Part shown: piece after piece, positions 7,221-16,023 of the stretch
Layout: the number at the start of each line of letters is the position of its first letter
Numbering within the stretch: position 1 is the stretch's first letter
DNA from: Gemmatimonadota bacterium
GTDB lineage: Bacteria; Gemmatimonadota; Gemmatimonadetes; Gemmatimonadales; Gemmatimonadaceae
Direction: 5' to 3'
Length of the DNA stretch: 35,243 bases
Assembly: GCA_947461225.1 (NCBI GenBank)
Contig: CANHJV010000020.1
Span: forward strand, 1-35,243
Made by a program: the position numbers and the translations under genes
The notes under the pieces: model-generated
What the model was told of the DNA's origin: nothing
Databases searched by the model: none
What the model saw: the letters and a program-made list of their open reading frames with translations, nothing else

Positions 7221-8228
7221 ATGGCACGCATCTTCAGCGGCATCCAGCCTTCGGGCGAACTCCACATCGGCAACTATCTCGGCGCCGTCAAGAATTGGGT
7301 CCAGCTTCAGGACACGCATCCTGGCGCCCTGTTCTGTGTCGTCGATTATCACGCGATCACCGGCACGTACGATCCGGCGGTTCTCCGCGCGCGGCGCTGG
7401 GGGATGGCCAAGTCGTTGTTGGCGGCCGGCATCGATCCGGCCAAGGCGGCGCTGTTCGTGCAGAGCGATGTGCCTGAGCATACCGAGCTTTCGTGGATCT
7501 TCACGACGTTGACGCCGCTGGGCGATCTTGAGCGGCAGACGCAGTTCAAGGACAAGTCGTCGAAGATGGAAAGCATTCCGGCTGGACTGTTGATGTACCC
7601 GGTGCTTCAGAGCGCCGACATTCTGTTGTACCGCGCCGACTCGGTGCCGGTGGGTGAAGACCAGATCCAGCATCTCGAGCTGGCGCGCGATACTGCGCGC
7701 AAGTGGAATGCAAAGTTTGGGCAGGAGTACTTCCCGGAGCCGAAGCCGTTGCTCACGCCGACGCGCCGAATCATGGGCCTCGACGGGCAGTCGAAGATGT
7801 CGAAGTCGCTCGGCAACACGATCGGCCTGATGGAAACCGACGACGAGATCTGGGCGAAGCTGCGTCCAGCGATGACCGACCCGCAGCGTGTGCGCAAGAC
7901 GGACGCCGGTCGTCCCGAGGTGTGCAACATCTTCCAGCTGCACAAGGCATTCAGCGCCGAGGAGACGGTGGCGCAGGTGGATGCGCAGTGTCGTGCGGCC
8001 GGCTGGGGCTGCATGGATTGCAAGAAGGTGTTGCAGGAGAGCATGGTGCAGGAGCTCACGCCGATTCGTCGCCGGGCCGAAGCCTTGGATGCCGAGCCAC
8101 AGCGGGTGCTCGACGCGCTGGCCAGCGGGGCGGAGACGGCCCGGGGCATCGCGCGTGAAACGATGCGCGAGGTGCGCGGCTATATGGGCCTCGACCCGGT
8201 CACTGTGCCTGTCGCGTCGCCGGCGTGA
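7221..8228 (+). CDS. trpS: Tryptophanyl-tRNA synthetase
   Basis: Class I synthetase charging tRNA-Trp. The family start MARIFSGIQPSGELHIGNYLG is intact, with the HIGH-type signature HIGN at residues 15-18 and KMSKS at 192-196. At 335 aa it is the normal bacterial size. The conserved N-terminus fixes the start at 7221. It is divergent from the inositol-phosphatase operon. The 3' end overlaps the next gene by four bases (GTGA). Confidence 0.98.
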   Translation: MARIFSGIQPSGELHIGNYLGAVKNWVQLQDTHPGALFCVVDYHAITGTYDPAVLRARRWGMAKSLLAAGIDPAKAALFVQSDVPEHTELSWIFTTLTPLGDLERQTQFKDKSSKMESIPAGLLMYPVLQSADILLYRADSVPVGEDQIQHLELARDTARKWNAKFGQEYFPEPKPLLTPTRRIMGLDGQSKMSKSLGNTIGLMETDDEIWAKLRPAMTDPQRVRKTDAGRPEVCNIFQLHKAFSAEETVAQVDAQCRAAGWGCMDCKKVLQESMVQELTPIRRRAEALDAEPQRVLDALASGAETARGIARETMREVRGYMGLDPVTVPVASPA

Positions 8229-9283
8229 CCGAGGTGCCGCGGGGTCGACGGCTCGTCGTTGATTTGCAGAGCACGTCGCCGCACATGCGGGTTCCACTCT
8301 GGGCCGCCGAACGCGTCACGGCGGCGGCGCCGGATGGGTGGGAGGTGATCCACATCGCCTCGCCGTCGACGTCGATTGGCAGTGGCACCAATACCCCGAG
8401 CGATGAGACGCTGGCCGCGATTGCGCAGGCCGAGGGGTACTTCGGGTACGGAGTGCCGGCGGGGTTGCTGCAGGCCGCCCCGCAGCTGCGATGGGCGCAT
8501 AGCGCGGCGGCGGGCGTCGGTGCATCGGTGACGCCCGAGCTGCGCGCGAGTGGTGTGGTGTTCACGAACAGCGCGGGCGTGTACGGCGAGCCGATGGCGG
8601 ATACCGTGTTGGCGGGCGTGTTGCATTTCGTGCGCGGGTTGGACTTCGCGGTGCGGCAACAGGCGGCGTCGATGTGGAATCAGTTGCCGTTCATTCACCG
8701 CGGCGCGAGCGCGGGCGCGGACGTGCGTGAGCTGGCGGAGCTGCGCGTCTTGATCGTGGGGGCGGGCGGGATCGGCACGGCGGTCGCCCGTCGGTTTTCG
8801 GCGTTGGGGTGCCGCTGCGTCGGCATCCGGCGCCGGCCGGAGCTTGGCGTGCCGGAGGGCTTCGCGCGGGTGGTCGGGGTGGATGGGCTCGAGGCGGAGT
8901 TAGCCGGTGCCGATGTCGTCGTGCTGGCGGCGCCCCTGACCGGCGGCAGCACGGCGCTGCTGGATGCGGCACGGCTGGCGTTGCTCCCCGCCGGGGCAAT
9001 CGTCGTGAACGTAGCGCGGGGCGCGCTGGTCTCCGACGAGGCGCTGCTGGATGCGTTGACCCGCCATCATGTTCGTGGTGCCGTGCTGGATGTATTCACT
9101 ACGGAGCCGCTACCGGTCGATCATCCGTACTGGCAGCATCCGCGGGTGCTGGTGACCCCTCATGTCTCGGCTGTTTCGCCGCAGCAATGGCGGCGTGGAC
9201 TCGAGTTGTTCGAAGACAATTGGCGGCGCTGGCACGCGGGCACACCGCTGCGCAACGTCGTGGACCTCGATGCGGGCTATTGA
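8225..9283 (+). CDS. D-2-hydroxyacid dehydrogenase family protein
   Basis: NAD(P)-dependent oxidoreductase of the phosphoglycerate/glyoxylate-reductase superfamily. The Rossmann motif GAGGIG is at residues 179-184. The catalytic Arg lies in VNVARGALV, the Glu in VFTTEPLP, and the His in VTPHVSAV. The N-terminal substrate-binding half diverges from SerA and LdhA, so the substrate cannot be named; glyoxylate or hydroxypyruvate are possibilities. The start is GTG overlapping the trpS stop (GTGA), pointing to coupled translation. Confidence 0.9.
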   Translation: MTEVPRGRRLVVDLQSTSPHMRVPLWAAERVTAAAPDGWEVIHIASPSTSIGSGTNTPSDETLAAIAQAEGYFGYGVPAGLLQAAPQLRWAHSAAAGVGASVTPELRASGVVFTNSAGVYGEPMADTVLAGVLHFVRGLDFAVRQQAASMWNQLPFIHRGASAGADVRELAELRVLIVGAGGIGTAVARRFSALGCRCVGIRRRPELGVPEGFARVVGVDGLEAELAGADVVVLAAPLTGGSTALLDAARLALLPAGAIVVNVARGALVSDEALLDALTRHHVRGAVLDVFTTEPLPVDHPYWQHPRVLVTPHVSAVSPQQWRRGLELFEDNWRRWHAGTPLRNVVDLDAGY

Positions 9284-9325
9284 TCGGGGGCCGTACACCT
9301 CCCGTAGCTCTCCAACGCAGGCATC

Positions 9326-10636
9326 GTGGCGATCGAGCGAATCATCAAGGCGGCAGTCGAACGCGGTGCGTCCGACGTCCATGTGAAGGCGGGAGACGTC
9401 GTGCGTGCGCGCATCGACGGCCGCCTCGTGGTGTTGACGAAGCAGGCACTGAGCGCCGAGCAGACGCGCGCCATTGCGTTGCACTTTATGACCGCGGATG
9501 CCGAGCGCGCGACGATCGACTCGCTGAAGGACCATGACTGCGCGTGGCACTCGCCGGGCGTCGGTCGGTTTCGTGTGAACATCATGCGCCAGCGCGCGGG
9601 GCATTCGATCGTGATGCGCGTGATCCCCGAAAACGTCCCGACGTTCCAGTCCCTGAAGCTCCCGCCGGTGCTCGATCGCATCGCCCTTGCGGAGCGCGGG
9701 ATGGTTCTGGTGACCGGCGTGACGGGCTCCGGCAAGTCGAGCACGATGGCGGCGCTGGTGCACGCGATCAATGCGTCGTGCGAGAAGCACATTCTCACGC
9801 TCGAGAACCCGATCGAGTTCATACACGCCGACCTGAAAAGTTCGGTGACACAGCGTGAAGTGGGCATCGATACGGAGAGCTTCCGCATGGGATTGCGGGC
9901 GGCGCTGCGTCAGGATCCCGATGTGATCCTGATCGGTGAGATGCGCGATCCGGAAACCATCGACACGGCGATGAAGGCGGCGGAGACGGGTCACTTGCTG
10001 ATCTCGACGCTGCACACGCCCGATGCGCAGAGTACGATCATGCGCATCGTTGCCATGTTTCCGACGGACGAGCAGGCGGTGGTGCGGATGCGCCTTGCCG
10101 AGTCCTTGCACGCGGTGGTCTCGCAGCGACTGCTGCCGCGGGCGAATGGACAGGGCCGTGTGGTGGCGTGCGAGGTGATGATCGTGACGTCGACGCTGCG
10201 CGATCTGATCACCGCGGGCAACATCGCGGAGATTCACGACTTCATCGCCGATGGCGCCGAGTACGGCATGCGGACCTTCGATCAGCATTTGACCGAACTG
10301 GTGAACGACAACGCCGTGACGTTCGAGGTGGCGAAGGCGGCGGCGACGAACCCGGCGGACTTCGAATTGAGCTTCCGTATGGGGCGGTACCGTCGGACGC
10401 CGCACATTTCTGTGCCGGCGATCGCGTCAGCGCTGTTGGAGAGCACCAAGTCGGTGACGCAGGGGATGGGGTTGGTCGCGCCGCCGAGTGGCCTTGGCGC
10501 CAATCCGCTCGGCACCGGCCCCACGTTGCCGCCGATCGCCACGAGTCCGAGCGGTCATCCGGTGGTGACGAGTCCGAGCCCACTCGGGAACGAGGAGGTG
10601 TTCGGCAGTGGTTTCGAGAGCCTCTTCGGGAGCTGA
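9326..10636 (+). CDS. pilT: PilT-type retraction ATPase with Pro/Gly-rich C-terminal tail
   Basis: Hexameric ATPase that powers type IV pilus retraction at the inner membrane. Residues 1-about 110 are the PAS-like N-domain (RGASDVHVKAGD). Walker A is GVTGSGKSST (131-140) and the Walker B region is DVILIGEMRD (199-208), followed by TGHLLISTLHT. The canonical AIRNLIRE retraction motif is altered to STLRDLITAGN (289-299), so it may be PilU-like or have modified activity. Residues about 355-436 form an extra Pro/Gly/Ser-rich tail absent from ordinary PilT (about 345-370 aa). Start is GTG at 9326, fixed by the family N-terminus. No other pilus genes are nearby. Confidence 0.9.
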   Translation: MAIERIIKAAVERGASDVHVKAGDVVRARIDGRLVVLTKQALSAEQTRAIALHFMTADAERATIDSLKDHDCAWHSPGVGRFRVNIMRQRAGHSIVMRVIPENVPTFQSLKLPPVLDRIALAERGMVLVTGVTGSGKSSTMAALVHAINASCEKHILTLENPIEFIHADLKSSVTQREVGIDTESFRMGLRAALRQDPDVILIGEMRDPETIDTAMKAAETGHLLISTLHTPDAQSTIMRIVAMFPTDEQAVVRMRLAESLHAVVSQRLLPRANGQGRVVACEVMIVTSTLRDLITAGNIAEIHDFIADGAEYGMRTFDQHLTELVNDNAVTFEVAKAAATNPADFELSFRMGRYRRTPHISVPAIASALLESTKSVTQGMGLVAPPSGLGANPLGTGPTLPPIATSPSGHPVVTSPSPLGNEEVFGSGFESLFGS

Positions 10637-10674
10637 TCACGCGCGACGGGCGTACGGGCGTCCGGGCGACGGAT

Positions 10675-10680
10675 TAGATT
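10675..10680 (+). promoter_or_regulatory. -10-like box (TAGATT) six bases before a start codon
   Basis: TAGATT followed by six bases and the ATG of the DapA-family gene. The spacing is identical to that before trpS and the SDR gene. No convincing -35 is seen at 17 bases. If used, the transcript would be leaderless; the gene also lacks a Shine-Dalgarno. Confidence 0.3.
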
Positions 10681-10686
10681 TTCCGC

Positions 10687-11586
10687 ATGCCGAACACATC
10701 CCTTGGCGGGCTCATGGTGCCCGCCGCCTCCTGCTTTACCGCGACGGGTGATCTCGACCGCGCCGCGTTCCAGTCCAACATCGATGCGTACGTTGGCCAT
10801 GGCGTCGACGGCGTCCTTGTCGCTGGCTCGAGCGGCGAATCCGCGCTGCTGGATGACGGGGATCGTCGCCAGCTCCTGACGTGGGCGCGCGAGCGTCTGT
10901 CCGACGACCACTGGCTGCTGGCGGGTGTCGGTAGCGAGAGTACGCGGCAGACGATCTCCCGCGCGCATGACGCGAAGGCGGCGGGCGCGACCGCCGCGCT
11001 GGTGATTTCACCGCACTACTTCCTGAAGCGCATGACGGAGCCGGCATTGCTGGCGCATTTCCGTGCGGTGGCTGATGCGAGTCCGCTGCCGGTGCTGCTG
11101 TACAACATGCCGGCCTATGCGCACCTGGTGCTGAGCCCGGCGTTCGTGCACGAGATGGCGCAGCATGAGAATGTGATCGGCATGAAGGACAGCGCAGGCA
11201 ATATCCCGGTGCTGACGCAGTATCTCGAATCGCAGGGGCCGAACTTCCGCGTGCTGACCGGCAGCGGGGCGACGGTCGTGCCGGCGTTGGCGGCGGGGGC
11301 GTCGGGAGCCATTCTGGCGATCGCGCTGTACGCCGGTCCCCTGGTGCGTCAAATGATCGACGCCTTCCGCGCCGGCGACGTGGACGGCGCGACAGTGCTG
11401 CAGGCGCGTCTGGCGCCCTTGGCGACGGATATTGCCGGGGCGATGGGTCCGGCCGGCATCAAGGCCGCGCTGGATCTCGTGGGCCTGCGTGGGGGGGCAC
11501 CGCGCAGCCCGCTGCTGGCGGCGAGTGCCGACGAAGTCGCTGTCGTGCGGGCGCGCCTCGAAACAGCGGGGCTGCTGCCGACGTAG
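10687..11586 (+). CDS. DapA-family aldolase/lyase (HOGA1-like)
   Basis: TIM-barrel class I aldolase of the DHDPS/NAL family, using a Schiff-base lysine. Lys167 is in VIGMKDSAGN, Tyr139 in LLYNMPAY, and the pyruvate-binding loop reads GSSGE (47-51) where true DapA has GTTGE. The GMKDSAGN form and loop resemble 4-hydroxy-2-oxoglutarate aldolase relatives more than lysine-pathway DapA, so a keto-acid aldolase role is as likely as lysine synthesis. Length (299 aa) is normal. Separated from pilT by 50 bases; the next gene follows after seven bases. Confidence 0.88.
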   Translation: MPNTSLGGLMVPAASCFTATGDLDRAAFQSNIDAYVGHGVDGVLVAGSSGESALLDDGDRRQLLTWARERLSDDHWLLAGVGSESTRQTISRAHDAKAAGATAALVISPHYFLKRMTEPALLAHFRAVADASPLPVLLYNMPAYAHLVLSPAFVHEMAQHENVIGMKDSAGNIPVLTQYLESQGPNFRVLTGSGATVVPALAAGASGAILAIALYAGPLVRQMIDAFRAGDVDGATVLQARLAPLATDIAGAMGPAGIKAALDLVGLRGGAPRSPLLAASADEVAVVRARLETAGLLPT

Positions 11587-11593
11587 GTCGGCT

Positions 11594-12097
11594 ATGCTCA
11601 CTCTGGCTCTCCTCGGTGCGGCCCTCGCGGGCGGTTTGGTCCTGATTCCGTTCGGATTGCCTGGTTTGTGGTTGATGCTGGGCGCGGCCCTGCTGCACTG
11701 GGTGCTGGTGCCGCTGGGGGGTATCGGTCTGTGGACGCTGGCCGGCGCGGGTGTGCTGGTGGTGTTGGCGGAGGTGCTCGAGTTCACCATCTCGGCCCGC
11801 TACACCCGGACGTACGGCGGCTCACGTCGGGCCTCATGGGGCGCGGTGCTCGGGGGTCTGGTGGGGGCCGTGGTGGGTCTTCCCGTGCCCGTGGTCGGTT
11901 CGCTCATTGGCGCGTTTGCCGGCGCCTTCCTGGGGGCACTGGTGGCCGAGCTCTCGGTGGCACGCGCGGCGCGTGGCTCGCCGGTACGGGTAGCCACGGG
12001 GGCGTTCGTGGGCCGGGTGGTCGCCGCGGCCGCCAAAGTGGGAATCGGTGTCGTTGTCGCGGTGTTGGTCATGGCGGCGGCCGTGGTCGGAACCTAG
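11594..12097 (+). CDS. DUF456 family membrane protein
   Basis: 167-aa highly hydrophobic protein of Gly, Ala, Val and Leu with about five membrane segments. The pattern of FGLPGLWLML near the N-terminus, EVLEFTISARYTRTYGGSRRASWGAVLGG in the middle and glycine-zipper helices after it matches DUF456. Function is unknown in the family. The ATG at 11594 is chosen over earlier in-frame codons because those lie inside the upstream gene; it has AGGT a few bases before it. An intrinsic terminator follows. Confidence 0.85.
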   Translation: MLTLALLGAALAGGLVLIPFGLPGLWLMLGAALLHWVLVPLGGIGLWTLAGAGVLVVLAEVLEFTISARYTRTYGGSRRASWGAVLGGLVGAVVGLPVPVVGSLIGAFAGAFLGALVAELSVARAARGSPVRVATGAFVGRVVAAAAKVGIGVVVAVLVMAAAVVGT

Positions 12098-12106
12098 ATT
12101 CCCTCA

Positions 12107-12138
12107 ACGCCTCGCGGGTTGTCCGCGGGGCGTTTTTT
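12107..12138 (+). terminator. Rho-independent terminator between the DUF456 gene and purA
   Basis: An 11-bp stem (12107-12117 with 12123-12133, one G-T pair) with a five-base loop is followed by a six-T run at 12133-12138. It ends the trpS-to-DUF456 gene run and lies 36 bases before purA. Confidence 0.88.
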
Positions 12139-12174
12139 GTGCGCGGCCCCGAGCCGCCGGAGCCAAGGATTCGC

Positions 12175-13470
12175 ATGTTCGATTCGACGACACGTACGGT
12201 GGTGGTGGTGGGTGCCCAGTGGGGCGACGAGGGGAAGGGCAAGCTGGTGGACGTCCTCGCCGAGAAGGCCGATTGGGTCGTGCGCTATCAGGGCGGCGCG
12301 AATGCCGGCCACACTGTGCATATCGGCGACAAGTCGTTTGTCTTGCACCAGATTCCCAGCGGCATTCTGCACCCTGGGGTGCGGTGTGCCATCGGCAATG
12401 GCGTGGTCATGGACCCGGAGACGTTGTTCACCGAAGTCGACGAGCTGATCGCCGACGGCGTGGACGTGGAAGGGCGACTCTACGTCAGTGAGCGGGCCCA
12501 TCTCGTGATGCCGTACCACAAGCTCGTGGACAAGGCGAGCGCGTCGAGCAAGGCGATCGGTACGACTGGCCGCGGCATCGGTCCAGCCTACGAAGACAAG
12601 GTTGCGCGCCGCGGGGTGCGCGTGCTGGATCTCCGCAATCCTGGCCGCCTTCGTGAGCTCGTGACGGCGGGTGTCGAGCGTGCCAACGCGCAGCTTGAGC
12701 GTTCCGGCTCCGATTTGCGGGCGTCGGTGGACGACACGATTGCCACGCTCGACGCGTTGACGCCGCGGTTGCTTAGCCTAGCCGAGGATGTGGGGCTGTG
12801 TGTGCATCGGGCGATCAAGAGCGGTGCGGCGGTGTTGCTGGAAGGGGCCCAGGGCTCGATGCTCGACATCGATCACGGCACGTATCCGTTCGTCACGTCG
12901 AGCAACACCACCGTGGGTGGCGCCGCTACCGGCGTCGGCATTTCACCGATGTCCTTGCAGTGCGCGCTCGGCGTGGTGAAGGCGTATACGACGCGCGTGG
13001 GTCACGGTCCGCTGCCGACGGAGTTCGCTGAACCGCTGCAGACGCAGGTCCGCACGCTGGGGCACGAGTTCGGCGCCACGACGGGCCGTGCCCGCCGTTG
13101 CGGCTGGTTCGATGGCGTGGTCGTGCGGTACGCGGCGCGTGTGAACGGCCTGACTGCGCTGGCGATCACGAAGCTCGACGTGCTCGACACGCTGGATGAA
13201 CTGCTGGTGTGCACGGGCTATCGCATCAACGGCGAAGTGCACACGGAATTCCCGGCCGACCTGCAGCTGCTGGAGCATGCCGAGCCGGTGTATGAGACGA
13301 TGCCGGGGTGGAAGCAGTCCACGCAGGACGCGCGTAAGCTGGAAGACCTTCCGGCGGCGGCGCGGGCGTATCTGGATCGCTTGGAACAGCTGTGTGAAAC
13401 GCCGATCGCGTACGTGAGCGTCGGGACCCGTCGCGACCAGATCATTGGAGTTCACGCGGTCGTCGCATGA
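12175..13470 (+). CDS. purA: Adenylosuccinate synthetase
   Basis: Joins IMP and aspartate using GTP in the first committed step to AMP. The N-terminal VVVGAQWGDEGKGK holds the GTP/IMP loop (GDEGKGK, 17-23) with catalytic Asp18, and His46 is in GGANAGHTV. Also visible are TTGRGIGPAYEDK, GAQGSMLDIDHGTYPFVTSSN and TTGRARRCGW. The 431-aa length is normal. The ATG at 12175 matches the family N-terminus and lies just after the terminator. The stop overlaps the ypdA start (ATGA). Confidence 0.98.
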   Translation: MFDSTTRTVVVVGAQWGDEGKGKLVDVLAEKADWVVRYQGGANAGHTVHIGDKSFVLHQIPSGILHPGVRCAIGNGVVMDPETLFTEVDELIADGVDVEGRLYVSERAHLVMPYHKLVDKASASSKAIGTTGRGIGPAYEDKVARRGVRVLDLRNPGRLRELVTAGVERANAQLERSGSDLRASVDDTIATLDALTPRLLSLAEDVGLCVHRAIKSGAAVLLEGAQGSMLDIDHGTYPFVTSSNTTVGGAATGVGISPMSLQCALGVVKAYTTRVGHGPLPTEFAEPLQTQVRTLGHEFGATTGRARRCGWFDGVVVRYAARVNGLTALAITKLDVLDTLDELLVCTGYRINGEVHTEFPADLQLLEHAEPVYETMPGWKQSTQDARKLEDLPAAARAYLDRLEQLCETPIAYVSVGTRRDQIIGVHAVVA

Positions 13471-14492
13471 GCACCTCGGTGACGACGTTCGTGGATGTGG
13501 CGATCGTCGGAGCGGGGCCGTGTGGTCTGGCGGCGGCGATCGGGGCGATTCGTGGGGGCTTGTCGGTGGCGGTATTCGATCGCGGCTGCATCGTGAACGG
13601 CATCGCGAGTTATCCGACCTACATGACGTTTTTCAGCACGGCCGAACGCATTGCGATCGGCGGCGTGCCGTTTCTGGTGGCGACCGATAAGCCGACGCGT
13701 CGTGATGCGTTGGCTTACTACCGCGGCGTGGCGTCCATGTACGACGTGCCGGTGCGGCAATACGAAACGGTGGAGTCGATGCGTCCCGGTCATGTCGATC
13801 CGCCGGTGGGCGCGATCGCGTCAGGGCGTGCGGCGCAGTGGGTGCTCCGCAGCGTGAAACGCAGTGGCGAAGTCTTGGAAACGGCGGCGCATGCGGTGAT
13901 CATCGCGACGGGGTATTTCGGCCGTCCGAATCTGCTGCAGGTGCCGGGCGAGTCCTTGCCGCACGTGCGTCATGGCTACGTGGAGGGTCACTCGGCGTGG
14001 CGCGAGCCGGTGGTGATCGTGGGCGGTGGCAACTCCGCCGTGGACGCCGCGCTGGACATGTACCGGGCTGGTGCACATGTGACGATCGTGCACGTGGGCG
14101 CGACGCTCGACAACGGGGTGAAGCCGTGGGTGCGTCCGGAGATCGAGGCGCGCATTCACGAAGGCAGCATCCAGGCGCACTACGAAAGCCGCGTGGTGGC
14201 GATCGAGCCCGACGTGGTGGTGGTGGCGGGTCCTGATGGCGAGGTGCGCGTTCCGGCCACCCAGGTGTACACGATGACGGGCTATCTGCCGGAAACTGGA
14301 TTGCTGGAGGCGGTGGGCGTGCCGATTGAGCCAGGTAGTGGCATTCCGGCGCACAACCCGCTCACGATGGCCACGCCAGTCTCGGGTGTCTACCTTGCGG
14401 GAGTGATCGCCTCCGGACTTTCGGCGAACCGTATTTTCATTGAGAACGGCCGCGATCACGGTGACGCGATCGTGCGGCATATCCTTTCCTGA
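13467..14492 (+). CDS. ypdA: YpdA-type bacillithiol disulfide reductase (putative)
   Basis: Flavoprotein of the thioredoxin-reductase-like fold. The FAD motif GAGPCG is at residues 15-20, with Cys19 matching the single conserved active-site Cys of YpdA (Cys14 in Staphylococcus). The segments [22 protein letters not shown] and, in the NADPH domain, [14 protein letters not shown] are typical. The ordinary TrxR CxxC pair is absent. In Firmicutes YpdA reduces oxidised bacillithiol with NADPH. The 341-aa protein overlaps purA by four bases and is followed by glyS after 19 bases, so it is probably expressed with housekeeping genes. Confidence 0.88.
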   Translation: MSTSVTTFVDVAIVGAGPCGLAAAIGAIRGGLSVAVFDRGCIVNGIASYPTYMTFFSTAERIAIGGVPFLVATDKPTRRDALAYYRGVASMYDVPVRQYETVESMRPGHVDPPVGAIASGRAAQWVLRSVKRSGEVLETAAHAVIIATGYFGRPNLLQVPGESLPHVRHGYVEGHSAWREPVVIVGGGNSAVDAALDMYRAGAHVTIVHVGATLDNGVKPWVRPEIEARIHEGSIQAHYESRVVAIEPDVVVVAGPDGEVRVPATQVYTMTGYLPETGLLEAVGVPIEPGSGIPAHNPLTMATPVSGVYLAGVIASGLSANRIFIENGRDHGDAIVRHILS

Positions 14493-14511
14493 CTTCAACT
14501 CTTCGGTTCCG

Positions 14512-15858
14512 ATGGCTTCCCAACCCGACGTGATGGACAAGCTGGTGTCGCTGTGCAAGCGCCGCGGATTCATCTTCCAGTCCTCCGAGATCTACGGCGG
14601 CACGGGCTCGGTGTGGGACTACGGTCCGCTCGGTGTGGAGCTCAAGAAGAACATCAAGGATCGCTGGTGGAACGCGATGGTGCGTTCGCGCGACGATATC
14701 GAGGGCCTCGATGCGGCGATCCTGATGCATCCGCGCACCTGGGAAGCGAGCGGTCACGTGGCCGGTTTCGTGGACCCGCTGGTGGACTGCAAGACGTGCA
14801 AGGGCCGCTTTCGCGCCGACAAGCTGGAAGATGCGCGCTGCCCGCAGAAGCCGAGCAAGCAGCCGGGGCAGCATGATGCCTGCCAGCTCACGGAGGCGCG
14901 CAATTTCAACCTGATGTTCAAGACGTACATGGGCGCGCTTGAGGAGAGTGCGAGCGTGGTGTATCTGCGTCCGGAAACGGCGCAGGGCATCTTCGTGAAC
15001 TTCCTGAACGTGCAGCAGAGCATGCGCCAGAAGGTGCCGTTCGGCATCGCGCAGATCGGCAAGGCGTTCCGCAACGAGATCACGCCCGGCAACTTCATTT
15101 TCCGCACGCGCGAGTTCGAGCAGATGGAGATGCAGTTCTTCGTCGAGCCGGGCACGGACATGGAGTGGTTCGAGCAGTGGAAGCAGCTCCGGATGGAGTG
15201 GCATCTCGCGCTCGGTCTCTCGCCGGAGCGCCTCCAGTTCCATCAGCACGGCGCTGGCGAGCTCGCGCATTATGCGCGTGCGGCGTTCGACGTGACGTTC
15301 GACTTCGGCGGCACGCTCGGCTTCCAGGAAATTGAGGGCGTGCACAACCGCGGCGACTTCGATCTCACGCAGCACCAGCAGTTCTCCAGCAAGAAGCTCG
15401 AGTACTACGACCAGCTGAACAACAAGCGCTACGTACCGTACGTGATCGAAACGTCGGTTGGCGCCGATCGTGTGACACTGGCCGCGCTGGTCAATGCGTA
15501 CCGCGAAGAGTCGGTAGAAGGCGAGGACGAAGGGCGCGTGGTGCTGGGGCTGCATCCGTCCATCGCGCCGATCAAGGCGGCGATTTTCCCGCTCACGAAG
15601 AAGGACGGCCAGCCGGAGATGGCGAAGAACATCATGAACGATTTGCGCATGTCGTTCCCGATGGACTACGACGAGTCGGGCTCGATCGGCAAGCGGTACC
15701 GCCGTCAGGACGAAGTGGGCACGCCGTTCTGCATCACGGTTGACGGGCAGAGCACGACCGATCAGACGGTCACCGTGCGTGATCGCGATACGCTGGCGCA
15801 GGACCGTGTGGACGTGAGTCAGCTCAAGGGGTATCTGGCGGCGAAGCTGCTGGGGTAG
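14512..15858 (+). CDS. glyS: Glycyl-tRNA synthetase, single-chain homodimeric type
   Basis: Class II synthetase of the alpha2 type shared by archaea, eukaryotes and some bacteria, not the GlyQ/GlyS two-subunit form. Motifs: [20 protein letters not shown] near the N-terminus, a probable zinc site starting CKTC and continuing with two later Cys residues, [36 protein letters not shown] (motif 2) and the C-terminal anticodon domain. The ATG at 14512 ([11 protein letters not shown]) is chosen because an earlier in-frame start would lie within ypdA. The length, 448 aa, is usual for bacterial members. Confidence 0.97.
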   Translation: MASQPDVMDKLVSLCKRRGFIFQSSEIYGGTGSVWDYGPLGVELKKNIKDRWWNAMVRSRDDIEGLDAAILMHPRTWEASGHVAGFVDPLVDCKTCKGRFRADKLEDARCPQKPSKQPGQHDACQLTEARNFNLMFKTYMGALEESASVVYLRPETAQGIFVNFLNVQQSMRQKVPFGIAQIGKAFRNEITPGNFIFRTREFEQMEMQFFVEPGTDMEWFEQWKQLRMEWHLALGLSPERLQFHQHGAGELAHYARAAFDVTFDFGGTLGFQEIEGVHNRGDFDLTQHQQFSSKKLEYYDQLNNKRYVPYVIETSVGADRVTLAALVNAYREESVEGEDEGRVVLGLHPSIAPIKAAIFPLTKKDGQPEMAKNIMNDLRMSFPMDYDESGSIGKRYRRQDEVGTPFCITVDGQSTTDQTVTVRDRDTLAQDRVDVSQLKGYLAAKLLG

Positions 15859-15907
15859 TTGGAGTGCTTGCGGTGGGTTCGTAGGAACTGATAGCGCCGC
15901 TGCCAGG

Positions 15908-16005
15908 AAAAGATTACGCAGAGAGGCAGAGGGCGCAGAGAACGCAGAGGACATTTTTTGTGTCTCTGCGGCCTCTGCGCCCTCTTTTTCTCTGCGTGAT
16001 CTTTT
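15908..16005 (+). repeat. 98-nt near-palindrome of CTCTGCG-type units
   Basis: Two 43-base arms (15908-15950 and 15963-16005) are reverse complements at 36 of 43 positions, with a 12-base loop containing six Ts. Each arm is itself made of short direct repeats of the form CGCAGAG(A/G). It lies 50 bases after glyS and just downstream of a decayed GxxExxY gene. It could act as a bidirectional transcription end, but its size and internal repetition look like a dispersed repeat element. Confidence 0.85.
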
Positions 16006-16023
16006 CAACGATGCCGGGTTCGG

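Noticed and set aside
15908..16005. Near-palindrome as a simple glyS terminator
   Set aside because: It may stop transcription, but the very long arms, internal direct repeats and T-run in the loop instead of after the stem do not fit a standard intrinsic terminator.
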